A stretch of 64,000 nucleotides of DNA from Bdellovibrio bacteriovorus (GTDB lineage: Bacteria > Bdellovibrionota > Bdellovibrionia > Bdellovibrionales > Bdellovibrionaceae): NCBI RefSeq assembly GCF_001592745.1, contig NZ_LUKD01000005.1, forward strand, positions 124,001 to 188,000, in the 5' to 3' direction. Every line of letters begins with the position of its first letter. Position 1 is the stretch's first letter. The notes below the pieces were generated by a model. The model was given only the letters and a program-made list of their open reading frames with translations, was not told the origin of the DNA and did no database searches. The translations under genes and the position numbers were made by a program. Positions 8,025 to 17,369 of this stretch are shown here, one piece after another.

Positions 8025-8995
8025 GGTGCAGGTGTATCGATAAAGCGATCCTCTTGCTTGTCATAGAAGTGACGAGTCAGAACATACACGGGGCAGGTCG
8101 CTTTACGAACCACATTGCGCGTGTAACTTCCTAAAAGAGCGGCACTCATGGGGCCGCTTTGAGCCTCCATCACAATCAAATCTGACTGATGGGTTTCTAT
8201 GGCATCAAGAATCAATTCATCAATAGGCTTAAAGGTGTTGTCGATATGAAAATGTGCGATGACGCCTTCCTTTGCCGCCCAATCCACCCATTGCTGAGCC
8301 CGATGGGATTGAGCTTCAATCTGACTTTCTACGATTTGTTCTAACGTCATCATTTTTCCATCATAGTTGTACACGCGAGGACGCGTATCCAGATCAAAAA
8401 GGCTTTCAATAGGGCGCGCGATGGCGTGCAACAGCAACACTTCAGCATTGAATTTACGAGCCAGATCCAAGACGTGGCGGAAGTTATCCTTAGAGTGTTC
8501 ACCAAACTCCGTTGGGAATAAGATGCTGCGGCTAGAGCGGGTTTTTAAAGCGTGACTGCCCACCACACAGACGGGCACCTCGGATTGCAGGAGGAGGCTT
8601 TCGGCGAAGCTTCCTAAGATAAATCTTTGAAAGCCTTGTCGTCCATGGCTGCCAACGATGATCAAGTCAGCGTGACTTTTTAAAGCATAGTTTGAAAGTG
8701 TTTCTGCAGCCCCCGCGTGGGATTGCGAAGCGTGTGGAATAACTTTAGGCTCTTTTAAAAAGGGAAGATTGTAGTCCGAGAGCACTTCGCGAAATAAAGA
8801 CTCAGCGGTTTTAGAGTGGTCTGTCACCCAAGCTGGCACTTCATACGTGGGAAGAACGATTTCATTTTCCCTGAGCAGATAAAGAGGTTCAATCTCTGCC
8901 TGCGTGGTTTCGTGAAGATGGGTGATGTAGTCCGCCATCTTCTGGTTTAGCTCTTTGTTATCCTCAAACGCGTCAATAGCCCAGATGATTCTCAT
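8021..8995 (-). CDS. Universal stress protein with two UspA domains
   Basis: 324 residues from the ATG at 8995, preceded by GGAGG; the longer form from 9073 lacks support. Two UspA domains (about 1-145 and 155-305). Domain 1 has the ATP-binding signature G-x2-G-x9-GS (GSHGRQGFQRFILGS). Domain 2 keeps only the end of it (LLGSYTRNVVRKA), so it probably does not bind ATP in the same way. Tandem Usp proteins respond to starvation, redox or respiratory stress. It is tail-to-tail with the LuxR-type gene and follows the LTA-synthase-like gene in the same direction, about 97 nt downstream. Confidence 0.92.
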   Translation of the reverse strand: MRIIWAIDAFEDNKELNQKMADYITHLHETTQAEIEPLYLLRENEIVLPTYEVPAWVTDHSKTAESLFREVLSDYNLPFLKEPKVIPHASQSHAGAAETLSNYALKSHADLIIVGSHGRQGFQRFILGSFAESLLLQSEVPVCVVGSHALKTRSSRSILFPTEFGEHSKDNFRHVLDLARKFNAEVLLLHAIARPIESLFDLDTRPRVYNYDGKMMTLEQIVESQIEAQSHRAQQWVDWAAKEGVIAHFHIDNTFKPIDELILDAIETHQSDLIVMEAQSGPMSAALLGSYTRNVVRKATCPVYVLTRHFYDKQEDRFIDTPAP

Positions 8996-9092
8996 AGAAC
9001 CTCCCACACATCCATTTTGCGCTGAAGGTTCGATGTTATAAAAGAACGGTGAGGCTCGTCTGTCAGGAATCAAGAATCCCGACAGAGCCTTG

Positions 9093-10946
9093 TTATTTGA
9101 AAAGCAGTTCTTGAGATTCTTTAAGGTAGCTGAGGCCTCTTAAGTACATTTGTTCGCCATCGGTCGGGCACGGAAGAGGGTAGTGAAAAAGCATGTCGTT
9201 CTGCCAGTGATAACACTTGTAGTTCCCGTAATCGCGAATATTAAAAACAACGGCCCATTCTCCCTCAAACCAAACAGAGGTTCCTAAATGGAAAAGGTTG
9301 GCGCCTGTTGAAAACTCCTGGGGGCGCAGCAAAGATCTTCCCAAAAACTCCGGTGCTGCGTTTCCAGTAAGGTCCGCTATCGTTGCACCGACATCATTTT
9401 GTGAAAACGCTCCATGAATCAATTTGTGTTCAAAGGGAGGTTTTCTATTTCCACCCACGGAATGATATTTCATTAAAAATGGAATCGAGTAGTGTTCAAA
9501 AATTCCATTTGCAGCAAAGCTGGTGTGATCCGATACAAGAACAAAGAGCCAGTCTTTTTTCCAAGATCTTTTCTTTAAAGTCTCATAAAAACCCCTCAGC
9601 TCTTTGTCCGCGTGGTGGGTGACGCTGAGATGCATGGATTGATTGTTCTCTTCACCAAAGGCAGGACGAACACCTTTCGGTAACGCCAGATCATGGGTTG
9701 TATTGGTGTTAATGCCAATCAACATGGGTTCTGTCATCGTGTCCATCTTTTGGGTCGCAAATTTATAAAGATCCTGATCGAACACGCCCCAAGCGTTTTG
9801 TTCAATCATCGTCCAATCCGGAATTTCACGTTTGCCGTAAGAATTCTGAAAGCCTGTTTTTAAAACTAAAAGACCCACGCCGCTGGTGTATTGATCAGAT
9901 CCTTGAAAGAAAGCAGAGCTGTAGCCTTTTCTCTCTAAGAACTGCGGAAAGCACTTAAAATCTTTGTTTTCGATTTCAGTGAACATGATGCTTTTTCCGG
10001 GAGGATTGGGCAGACTGCAAAGAGTGGCAAAAAGTCCTTCCGTTGTACGGTGCCCTCCCGCGAGCATCAAGTCCACCCGCAGGGATTCTGCACGAAGAGA
10101 GTTAAAGAAAGGAAGAACTTCTTCTTCGCCGACTTTTTTATCGACGTACACGCCAGGCCAGCCTTCCATGAAAACAATCACGATGTTGCCATCGAAATTG
10201 CCAACGGCTTTTTCTATACCACGACGAACGCGCCATTCATTGAAGATATCAAGACTCTTCACGTGCAGAGGAACTTCGATATTTTCCTTACTCGATTTTT
10301 TTCCGGCAAAGGCCGCCCACACAATACCGTAAGCTCCATTTAATGCCAGTGTCGCACCCTTACTGCCGCCCCCGGCGCGATATGCCCAAGAGGGATCCTG
10401 GGGAATGCCTTCAAAGCCACGCGCAAAGACTAAGCTGATGACTAATACAAAAAGCAAAGCCAAAGTGCGCTTCACAATTCCTTGAACCGGCTTATAACGT
10501 GGAGTGAAAAAGCGACCGACGAAAGATGCGCCCAAGAAGGCGAAGAGCAGTTGTAACCAGTAAAGTTTTAAAAGATTTCCTAAAGAGCCTTGAATTGTAA
10601 AGAGGTTGTAGACCTCATAAGAAATGTGACGGCCGGACTCTTTAGCGTAAATCGCGTCTGTAGTAATCAAAATCGTGTAACAAAATAACAAAAGACTGTT
10701 GAGTCGCGAAAATGTTTTTTCGGAAAACGAAAAAAGCAACGAGCTTCCGTAAAGCAAAAGATAAAGAAAAGCAGTAATCGCGAGATCGAAATGCCATCCA
10801 TAAAGAAAGGGACCTAAAGTGTTATCAAAGCTTGCAGGGACAGAAAAGTCCCAAAGATTTAGGTAAAGGGCTACGACAGCACGTAGAACCATTCCGAAAA
10901 TTACAAGACGAAGAATGTAGCGGCCAGAAGAAATTAAAAACGACAT
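9093..10946 (-). CDS. LTA-synthase-like sulfatase-fold phosphotransferase
   Basis: 617 residues: about five membrane helices in the first 180 residues, then a large periplasmic domain of the alkaline phosphatase/sulfatase superfamily. The metal and nucleophile elements are visible as VFMEGWPG, the Thr-containing GGHRTTEGLFATLCS, TNTTHD and LVSDHTSF. Gram-positive members transfer glycerol phosphate from phosphatidylglycerol to make lipoteichoic acid. Gram-negative relatives decorate periplasmic glucans or lipid A with phosphoglycerol or phosphoethanolamine, which is the likelier role here. The start is the ATG at 10946; its ribosome binding site is weak. A terminator at 10971-11000 separates it from the upstream transporter gene. 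Confidence 0.88.
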   Translation of the reverse strand: MSFLISSGRYILRLVIFGMVLRAVVALYLNLWDFSVPASFDNTLGPFLYGWHFDLAITAFLYLLLYGSSLLFSFSEKTFSRLNSLLLFCYTILITTDAIYAKESGRHISYEVYNLFTIQGSLGNLLKLYWLQLLFAFLGASFVGRFFTPRYKPVQGIVKRTLALLFVLVISLVFARGFEGIPQDPSWAYRAGGGSKGATLALNGAYGIVWAAFAGKKSSKENIEVPLHVKSLDIFNEWRVRRGIEKAVGNFDGNIVIVFMEGWPGVYVDKKVGEEEVLPFFNSLRAESLRVDLMLAGGHRTTEGLFATLCSLPNPPGKSIMFTEIENKDFKCFPQFLERKGYSSAFFQGSDQYTSGVGLLVLKTGFQNSYGKREIPDWTMIEQNAWGVFDQDLYKFATQKMDTMTEPMLIGINTNTTHDLALPKGVRPAFGEENNQSMHLSVTHHADKELRGFYETLKKRSWKKDWLFVLVSDHTSFAANGIFEHYSIPFLMKYHSVGGNRKPPFEHKLIHGAFSQNDVGATIADLTGNAAPEFLGRSLLRPQEFSTGANLFHLGTSVWFEGEWAVVFNIRDYGNYKCYHWQNDMLFHYPLPCPTDGEQMYLRGLSYLKESQELLFK

Positions 10947-10970
10947 GAGCCCACATTAATCGAGAAAAAT

Positions 10971-11000
10971 AAAAAAGCCCACTTGGAAGTGGGCTTTTTT
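10971..11000 (-). terminator. Intrinsic terminator after the GlpT-like gene
   Basis: A stem of AAAAAAGCCCACTT with AAGTGGGCTTTTTT around a 2-nt loop, ending in T-rich sequence on both strands. It lies directly after the stop of the GlpT-like gene at 11025 on the minus strand. Confidence 0.85.
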
Positions 11001-11024
11001 TAAGATTTCGTCAAGGTGCAAAGA

Positions 11025-12569
11025 CTAGTTTGGAACACCCGCTGGATCTGTGGAGGCACGCGCTTGCTGTTGTTGCAGCTTTTCTTCTTTTTTCTCTACT
11101 TCCAAGATGTACTTTTTAGTAGCTGCTGGAAGTTCATTCCACATTCTAAGAGCTAAGAAAAGACCCATCACTGCAAACGGGATCAAGAATAGCGGCCAGT
11201 AGATCCAGTTCTTGTGTGAAAGATAACCAATCGCCAAAGATTGGATACCACTTCCTAAGTAAACGCAGCCGTCGACGATGCCAGAGGCAGTTGCCGTCAT
11301 TTTTTTACCACCGAAGTCCGCCGCTGCTGTACCCGACATCAACGAGTGAACGCCGATAACGGTCAATGTGATCATAACCGCTGCAAGACCCAGCATTGTT
11401 GGATGATTCATCAAAGAGAACACCATGATGATCAAAAGAATAATCATGATACCGTTGTTGATCGCGGCTGGAGGGCCACGACGCGACTGGAATAAACGGT
11501 CTGAAACGATACCTGCTGCGAATCCGCCGAAGATACCTGTTAAGCAAAGAAGCAGACCCCAGTTTTTAATGAAGAATTGGGAACCTTCAAAGAAGACCGG
11601 ATTTGTCTCTTTTGTTTCGTGGGCATAAACCAAGTACCACTGCATGATACCGTTACGAAGAACACCGGAAGTGAAGTCTACTAAAGCGATTGTGATCATC
11701 ACTGGATTAGTGAAGATCTTTTTAAGCATGAAGCCGATTGAGATTTTCAAGTTAGAGTCATCTTCACCTGGAGATGAAGAAGCATCTGCCGTATCAAAGT
11801 CATCAAAGTTGGCTTCTTTAGGAGAGTCTTTAAGAAGAACGAAGTCGATCAATGCCCAAACAATCAAAAGGAATGCCGGGATTGTGAACACCAACCAAGT
11901 TGCATTTGTCGTTCCTGTGTCGATAGCGAAGATGTGTTGGATAAAACCTTGGAACGCCGTTTTTTGACCTTCAATATGAAGCTTAGAAGCTTCAACGATT
12001 GCTTGTCCCCAGTCGAAGGCAAAATAAACACCGAAAGAAATCAAAGTCCCGAAGATCGCGCCGAAGACACCGCGTTCACGTACGTGGAACCAATAAGCTT
12101 TTACTTTGATAATCGAAACCGCGCCGTAAGATTGGAAGAACATATTCAATGCGAACAAGACGGAGAACGCAAGGACCATGTTGGTTTTTAAACGACCCAT
12201 CAAATAAAGATAAGTCACGCCACCCATAAGGATGTTCATCAATGCAGAACCTAAAGCGGCAATGATGATTCCTTTTTTACCACCGATTTTATCGACAATG
12301 GGACCATTCAGGAGGAAAGAAAGACCGTAAGTGATTGTACCGGCCGCGAAGATCAGACCAAACTGCTCTTTCGTCATCATATCGCCCAAAGCGTTCTTAG
12401 AAACGTTCAGGTTGTAACGACCCATATATAGGAAGGCGTAAGTCATGCCTAGAGGAAACCAGTTAACAAAGCGTCGGATCATGAATTTGCGCGAGTGTCC
12501 CAACGGATTGTTCTTAAAGTAGAGCGTGATCACCGCTGCAAGACATAAGCTTACGAGCAAAAGAGCCAT
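11025..12569 (-). CDS. MFS transporter of the organophosphate:phosphate antiporter (GlpT/UhpT) type
   Basis: 514 residues from the ATG at 12569, chosen because GGAGG precedes it by 5-6 nt; starting at 12623 would add 18 residues. About 12 membrane segments. MGRYNLNVSKNALGDMMTKEQFG and the following TYGLSFLLNGPIVDKIGGKK are typical of the OPA group (GlpT, UhpT, PgtP), which exchange sugar phosphates or glycerol-3-phosphate for phosphate. A long charged cytoplasmic loop in the middle (about 265-295) and a Gln/Lys-rich tail are unusual. The substrate is unproven. Note that the downstream gene is LTA-synthase-like, but a terminator lies between. Confidence 0.85.
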   Translation of the reverse strand: MALLLVSLCLAAVITLYFKNNPLGHSRKFMIRRFVNWFPLGMTYAFLYMGRYNLNVSKNALGDMMTKEQFGLIFAAGTITYGLSFLLNGPIVDKIGGKKGIIIAALGSALMNILMGGVTYLYLMGRLKTNMVLAFSVLFALNMFFQSYGAVSIIKVKAYWFHVRERGVFGAIFGTLISFGVYFAFDWGQAIVEASKLHIEGQKTAFQGFIQHIFAIDTGTTNATWLVFTIPAFLLIVWALIDFVLLKDSPKEANFDDFDTADASSSPGEDDSNLKISIGFMLKKIFTNPVMITIALVDFTSGVLRNGIMQWYLVYAHETKETNPVFFEGSQFFIKNWGLLLCLTGIFGGFAAGIVSDRLFQSRRGPPAAINNGIMIILLIIMVFSLMNHPTMLGLAAVMITLTVIGVHSLMSGTAAADFGGKKMTATASGIVDGCVYLGSGIQSLAIGYLSHKNWIYWPLFLIPFAVMGLFLALRMWNELPAATKKYILEVEKKEEKLQQQQARASTDPAGVPN

Positions 12570-13044
12570 GGTTCCTCCAGTAAAAATTTCCGAGAAGCTA
12601 ATAGATAAATGATCAATTGGCAATCTAAAGAGCCTCTAAATCCTCCTCGTAAATTTTAGGATTTTGTTAAGATGGCGCAGAGCCGCGCTCAGAGTGAATT
12701 TCCCTCTGAAAAATCCGCTGATACGATGCAAAAACTTCATTGATTGGCGCCCAAAACGTGTTTATTCGGCGCCTTCATTTGCCATAAGCAAAACTTATGG
12801 AAAGTCTAAAAATTATGAGTTTGTGCTTATAGGTCTAGGGCGATAAGTTTGTTTCAGAAGGAGACATAAGAAATCTTCTTCGACCCTCGGTAAGGTCCTT
12901 GACCACCTCTCACATACGCAAAGAGAGGACCCGGTCCCCCAAATTTTGCCGTACTCACGGCTCCTTAAATCCCACCATCAAAGCCCACCTAAAAGCCGCA
13001 CCGAGGCTTGCGCGCGCTTAAGACGCAATGCTACATTCAATTGC
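12570..13044. other. 475-nt divergent intergenic region between the GlpT-like and fumarase genes
   Basis: No credible protein gene. The right half contains a stem-loop: CCTCTC (12906-12911) with GAGAGG (12923-12928), enclosed by GACC (12901-12904) and GGTC (12933-12936). This may be a leader structure or small RNA upstream of fumarase. I cannot match it to a known riboswitch, SRP RNA or 6S RNA. Confidence 0.35.
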
Positions 13045-14661
13045 ATGTCATTTAAATATTTCCCTCTCTACGAAAAACAAAAAGATACTACTCAATATAA
13101 AAAAATCTCTTCAGACCATGTCCGCGTCGAAAAACTAGGAGACAAAGAAGTCTTAGTCGTAGCACCCGAGGCATTAGAGCTTATTGCTCAAGAAGCCCTC
13201 AGCGATGTGTCGCATCTTCTGCGCGCGAGTCACTTGGAAAAATTAGAAAGAATTTTACAAGATCCCGAAGCCTCTCCGAACGACCGCTTCGTTGCTGTGG
13301 ATCTTTTGAAAAACGCGATCATCGCGGCACAAATGGAGTTTCCTTCCTGTCAGGATACCGGGACGGCCATTGTTGTCGGAAAAAAAGGAGAACGTGTTTT
13401 TACGGGTACAGACGACAAAGAACATCTTTCTAAAGGCATTTTTAATACTTATCAAAAAAGAAACCTGCGCTTTTCGCAAATGGCTCCAATTTCTTTCTTT
13501 GAAGAAAAAAACACGGGCTCTAATCTTCCAGCGCAAATTGATATCTATTCAGAACAAGGGGATGAATATCATTTCTTGTTCATGGCTAAAGGTGGCGGCA
13601 GTGCCAATAAGTCTTATCTTTATCAAAAAACCAAAGCGGTTTTAAATCCCGAGGGCTTTGAAAAGTTTGTACGCGAGACTTTGAACTCACTGGGGACGGC
13701 GGCTTGTCCTCCGTATCACTTGGCATTCTGTGTAGGTGGTACCTCAGCAGAAGAAACTTTAAAAATCGTGAAGTATGCTTCTGCAGGTTATTTGGATGGA
13801 CTTCCTACTTCAGGTAGTGAGGGTGGTAGAGCTTATCGTGATCTGGAAATGGAAAAGCAAGTTGAAAAGTGGGCCCGGGACACAGGAATCGGTGCGCAGT
13901 TTGGTGGAAAGTATTTCGTGCACGATGTGCGCGTGATTCGTTTGCCTCGCCATGGTGCAAGTTGCCCGATCGGAGTCGGCGTGAGCTGCTCTGCTGACCG
14001 CAATATCAAGGGCAAGATCACCCGCGACGGTATTTTCTTAGAGCAGCTAGAGCTTCACCCTGAACAGTATCTTCCGAATCATCTTAAAGATACAAGTGCA
14101 GAGGCTATTCAGATTGATTTGAATAAGCCGATTCAGGAAACTCTTAAAATTTTATCGGAACAAAAAGTGGCCACGCGAGTGATGCTCAATGGTCCGATGA
14201 TCGTGGCCCGTGATATCGCACATGCGAAACTCAAAGAAAAAGTGGATCGCGGTGAAGGTGTTCCAGAGTATTTCAAAAACTATGCGGTTTATTATGCGGG
14301 CCCTGCAAAAACTCCGAAGGGTTATGCTTCGGGTTCTTTTGGTCCTACAACGAGCGAACGTATGGATCCTTATGTGGGTGCCTTCCAAAGCTTGGGTGGT
14401 TCTATGATCATGTTGGGTAAAGGGAATCGCAGCCCGCAGGTCACTGAAGCCTGTAAGACCTACGGAGGATTTTATTTGGGATCTATCGGTGGACCTGCAG
14501 CTCGTTTAGGAAAGGAATGTATCACGAAAGTGGAAGTTCTGGATTTCCCTGAGTTGGGTATGGAATCAGTGTGGAAAATCGAAGTGAAAGACTTCCCAGC
14601 CTTTATCATCGTGGATGACAAAGGAAATGATTTCTTCAAGTCCGTGATTCGCAAGTTGTAA
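13045..14661 (+). CDS. fumA: Fumarate hydratase class I ([4Fe-4S], single-chain FumA/FumB type)
   Basis: 538 residues, same length class as E. coli FumA (548). Converts fumarate and malate in the TCA cycle with a labile [4Fe-4S] cluster. Cluster ligands are expected at the cysteines in [25 protein letters not shown] and [18 protein letters not shown]. The C-terminal beta domain has [20 protein letters not shown] and [13 protein letters not shown]. The ATG at 13045 gives an N-terminus (MSFKYFPLY) aligned with E. coli FumA; an in-frame ATG at 12946 adds 33 low-complexity residues and is rejected. No clear ribosome binding site. A bidirectional terminator follows. The symbol could equally be fumB. 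Confidence 0.95.
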   Translation: MSFKYFPLYEKQKDTTQYKKISSDHVRVEKLGDKEVLVVAPEALELIAQEALSDVSHLLRASHLEKLERILQDPEASPNDRFVAVDLLKNAIIAAQMEFPSCQDTGTAIVVGKKGERVFTGTDDKEHLSKGIFNTYQKRNLRFSQMAPISFFEEKNTGSNLPAQIDIYSEQGDEYHFLFMAKGGGSANKSYLYQKTKAVLNPEGFEKFVRETLNSLGTAACPPYHLAFCVGGTSAEETLKIVKYASAGYLDGLPTSGSEGGRAYRDLEMEKQVEKWARDTGIGAQFGGKYFVHDVRVIRLPRHGASCPIGVGVSCSADRNIKGKITRDGIFLEQLELHPEQYLPNHLKDTSAEAIQIDLNKPIQETLKILSEQKVATRVMLNGPMIVARDIAHAKLKEKVDRGEGVPEYFKNYAVYYAGPAKTPKGYASGSFGPTTSERMDPYVGAFQSLGGSMIMLGKGNRSPQVTEACKTYGGFYLGSIGGPAARLGKECITKVEVLDFPELGMESVWKIEVKDFPAFIIVDDKGNDFFKSVIRKL

Positions 14662-14684
14662 TCGGTACAGGTATAGCTAGAAAT

Positions 14685-14717
14685 AAAAAAAGGCGTCTTT
14701 GAAGGACGCCTTTTTTT
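14685..14717. terminator. Bidirectional terminator between fumarase and the AI-2E permease
   Basis: GGCGTC (14692-14697) pairs with GACGCC (14705-14710), flanked by seven A and seven T, so it works for both converging genes. Confidence 0.88.
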
Positions 14718-15771
14718 ATTGTATCAGATCAGGCTCTTCGCGCTTTAAAAGAAGCGGACTTAAACCTGCAAAAAGATTCATGATCACCGGGCCAATCAGA
14801 AGACCTGGTAAGCCAATCATAATGATGGCCCCCACGACACAGGTAAATCCAATCACGGCAGAGATTTTATTTTCTTTTCCTACCATGAAGGGCTTCAGGA
14901 TATTGTCGATACTACCTGCGATGGTCGCAACAACCACCAGGCCGACTCCATTTCCAGTGCGTCCGCCGATAAAGGCCAAAATCGCAAGTAAATAACCCAC
15001 GGGTGCCGCGCCAATCACCGGAATAAAGGAAACGAAGAAGGTGAGAGTCAGGACTAAGAAGAAATCTCCTTCACCAAATATTAAACTTCCGATCCCAATG
15101 ACACCGGCTTGAATAAGGCCTATGACCAAGGTTGAAAACAATGTGATCGAACAGCTTTTTTTAGAGACATCAATCAGTCGAACTGTCAGATCGGGTTTCA
15201 AAAGGCTGTATTTAAATACGAATTCTTTAATCGCCTGAGCTTTTGATAAAAGTAAAGCTAGGGTGATAACAAAAACAAAGCTTGCTAAAAAGATGGCAGG
15301 CAGTTGTCCCAAAATTTCCGTGGAGTACTGAAAAACAATTTCGCCCGATTTACGAAGCAGGCTATTGGCCATGTCGGCTGCCGGAGTGGCAATGTCAGTC
15401 CCTGTCCAACCCGAGATCTTTTTAAGATATCCCAGTATTAAATCTTTGAGTTCGTGTATCTGTCCGACCAACTTATCTGTTTTAATAACTTCGGGTTGGC
15501 TGATATAAGAAATAAGACGATAGATCGCAAGAGAAATAGGAATCCAAAAAATTGCAAAGCCGCCTAGAAGTGTTAAAGCAATTGCGGGTTTTCTTTTTAT
15601 TTTTAGTTTTTTTCCAAGGCGCTCTACAAAGTCATTCAGGCCCAGTGCGAACACCCCGGCAATCAGGAAAGGCATTAAGAACGGTAAATTTACAAATAGA
15701 AACGCCGCCAATAGAACCAGGAAAAATCCCCAGCGTACAGCGACGTCTTTGTTTTTTAGAAAATCAATCAT
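14716..15771 (-). CDS. AI-2E family transporter (PerM-like permease)
   Basis: 351 residues with about eight membrane segments in the typical pattern: two or three helices, a long soluble loop (about 95-145), then a C-terminal membrane block with FVSFIPVIGAAPVGYLLAIL and GLPGLLIGPVI. The family was named for AI-2 export by TqsA but includes ion antiporters, so the substrate is open. The stop is at the fumarase terminator. The ATG at 15771 overlaps the stop of the upstream Cys-rich gene by 4 nt, so the two are translated together. Confidence 0.9.
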   Translation of the reverse strand: MIDFLKNKDVAVRWGFFLVLLAAFLFVNLPFLMPFLIAGVFALGLNDFVERLGKKLKIKRKPAIALTLLGGFAIFWIPISLAIYRLISYISQPEVIKTDKLVGQIHELKDLILGYLKKISGWTGTDIATPAADMANSLLRKSGEIVFQYSTEILGQLPAIFLASFVFVITLALLLSKAQAIKEFVFKYSLLKPDLTVRLIDVSKKSCSITLFSTLVIGLIQAGVIGIGSLIFGEGDFFLVLTLTFFVSFIPVIGAAPVGYLLAILAFIGGRTGNGVGLVVVATIAGSIDNILKPFMVGKENKISAVIGFTCVVGAIIMIGLPGLLIGPVIMNLFAGLSPLLLKREEPDLIQ

Positions 15772-16103
15772 TGGACTTCACAATCCATTCGACATTCAGA
15801 GCGGCAATTCACCCAAGTTCCATCGTGACGTGGTGGAAGATAGTTGGGATTGCAATAGGTACTGCAGAAAGCCGTGTAAGAAAGGGCGCGCCCGCGATGG
15901 CTCATTTCGCAAGTCCAGCGTGCATCACGTTCGGCATCTTGTTCCGCTCTGTTTTTAGCGTTGGATAAACAGAAAGAACCGCTGTTGGCGTTGCAGTAAG
16001 AATTTTCAGTGCCACGTCCCGTGACGGTGATTCGGCGAGTGGCCTCAGCGGTGAAGGAAAAAAGTTGAAGCAGTAATACCACGACGAAGAGTGATGTTTT
16101 CAT
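15768..16103 (-). CDS. Small secreted Cys-rich protein, unknown
   Basis: 111 residues from the ATG at 16103, preceded by GGGAGA; a longer form from 16151 lacks support. Residues 1-20 form a signal peptide (hydrophobic LFVVVLLLQLFSFTAEA). The mature part holds at least eight cysteines, many in pairs (YCNANSGSFC, FCSTYCNPN, NCRSECRMDCEV), fitting a disulfide-stabilised periplasmic or secreted domain. Not a known family to me. It overlaps the AI-2E permease gene by 4 nt. Confidence 0.8.
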   Translation of the reverse strand: MKTSLFVVVLLLQLFSFTAEATRRITVTGRGTENSYCNANSGSFCLSNAKNRAEQDAERDARWTCEMSHRGRALSYTAFCSTYCNPNYLPPRHDGTWVNCRSECRMDCEVQ

Positions 16104-16184
16104 AATGTCTCCCACTCTTACAATGAACGCACAGTTTAGAGTGGGAGGCAATATGTAGCTTTGTCAAAGCAGGGCGTCGAGCGG

Positions 16185-16847
16185 TTAAGCCTGTGTTAGA
16201 AATTGGACGCCCAACTCCTGGCTTTGATTTTTTTCATCCCACTTTGTCCAGCGAACTTGGCCTTCCACATTCACGTACTCTCCCTCTTTGGTTTGATAGG
16301 AAAGGGTGATGAAGTCCTTTTTCTGATAGAAGGGGGCTTTGATCTTCACACAGGACCCATTCAAAGAGATGTTCTCAAAAGCTCCGCCTAAAATGGGTTG
16401 GAAGCTTCGGTTTTCGGTGCCGAAGGGGAGCATAGAGGGGCTGAGCATGGCGCGCCTCTCATGCACCTCACGCTTGTCTTGGCGCAGTTCCAGATTCTTG
16501 CCGTTAAGATAAGCTTGGATATCTTTGGCGAGGTGAGCCTCTTCGGTTTTCCACAAGACGATAAAGTCTTTGAAAGTTTTCAACTTCATCTTCATCGGCG
16601 CGGAAAGTTCGCTGACAACGAAGAAGGTTTTCACATTTTCTATCGTCTTTTGTAAGAATGCGTAAATGTCAAAATGACGGACTTCTAAAAATGGCAAAAA
16701 AACGACGACGATTTTTTCCCCCTGTGTCGTTTGTAGTGCCGATCTCAGTGTGTATGGATTTTCAATGATGTGACAATCAAAGCTGTTTTCTTTTTTTAAA
16801 ACATTTGGAACTGTCAGTGTTCCCGTGATGAAGATCTGTGTATTCAT
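16185..16847 (-). CDS. PilZ-domain protein (probable c-di-GMP receptor)
   Basis: 220 residues. The C-terminal 100 form a PilZ domain: basic DKREVHERRAML (R-x3-R element) and NISLNGSCVKI (the N/D-x-S-x-x-G element), followed by beta strands with GQVRWTKWDE and ELGVQFL. The first 110 residues resemble a degenerate receiver-like fold (VVVFLPFLEVRHFDIYAFL) without the phosphorylation Asp. Role: cytoplasmic c-di-GMP-dependent control, target unknown. ATG at 16847 has a strong GGGAGGA upstream. Single-gene unit. Confidence 0.85.
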   Translation of the reverse strand: MNTQIFITGTLTVPNVLKKENSFDCHIIENPYTLRSALQTTQGEKIVVVFLPFLEVRHFDIYAFLQKTIENVKTFFVVSELSAPMKMKLKTFKDFIVLWKTEEAHLAKDIQAYLNGKNLELRQDKREVHERRAMLSPSMLPFGTENRSFQPILGGAFENISLNGSCVKIKAPFYQKKDFITLSYQTKEGEYVNVEGQVRWTKWDEKNQSQELGVQFLTQA

Positions 16848-16959
16848 GGAATTTCCTCCCGTGACTCCTCCTAAAGCAAATGCAAAGCCAACTGGAAATT
16901 CGGTGTGTGTCGTTTGATAAAGAAATTCCTGAACACCTGTCTAACTTTCACTAACAGTG

Positions 16960-17181
16960 TTAGATGAAATAAGTCTCAGCTTGAGAATTGGGCAAGTGGC
17001 GGCTCTCTTGCGCTGAGCCGCCACCTGGAGGGAAGGGATCTATTTTAATGGAAACTGCATAAACGCCGTCTCCGATATGAATGGCTGTGCCATCGCAGAA
17101 CATCTCTTTCACGAATTGCAGCCTCTCCTTAGAGAAGTGTTGGTGGTCAAAGTAGTGAAAGCGCAAGGTCATTTCTGTCAT
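16960..17181 (-). CDS. Short protein of unknown function
   Basis: 73 residues from the ATG at 17181; a TTG at 17199 would add six. The protein mixes aromatic, His and acidic residues (RFHYFDHQHFSKERL) and ends in a Gly/Pro-rich, polar tail. No family recognised. The ribosome binding site is weak, so this may be a real gene with poor signals or a chance frame. It lies alone between the PilZ and hybrid-kinase genes. Confidence 0.45.
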   Translation of the reverse strand: MTEMTLRFHYFDHQHFSKERLQFVKEMFCDGTAIHIGDGVYAVSIKIDPFPPGGGSAQESRHLPNSQAETYFI

Positions 17182-17369
17182 GTAATAGTTCCGTTGCAAC
17201 TGACAAGCCGAGCCTCAGATCAAGCATATTGCTTATAGGCAATAAAATGACTAATTTCGGGGTGAAACGCCCCAAACCTAGGGCGATATTCCTTCTTGCG
17301 ATGGGGAGCTTCTTCACCTAAAAATACGGTCATATGACAGAGCGACGTCAACAACAGTAAGGATGCTTT

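Noticed and set aside
12664-12846. Plus-strand frame of 60 codons before fumarase
   Set aside because: Low-complexity, no ribosome binding site, no homology I recognise.
12860-12960. 4.5S SRP RNA or 6S RNA candidate
   Set aside because: The conserved SRP tetraloop region and 6S bulge pattern are absent on both strands.
12946-13044. Extended fumarase N-terminus from ATG 12946
   Set aside because: The extra 33 residues do not align with known fumarases, and the region is basic and repeat-like.
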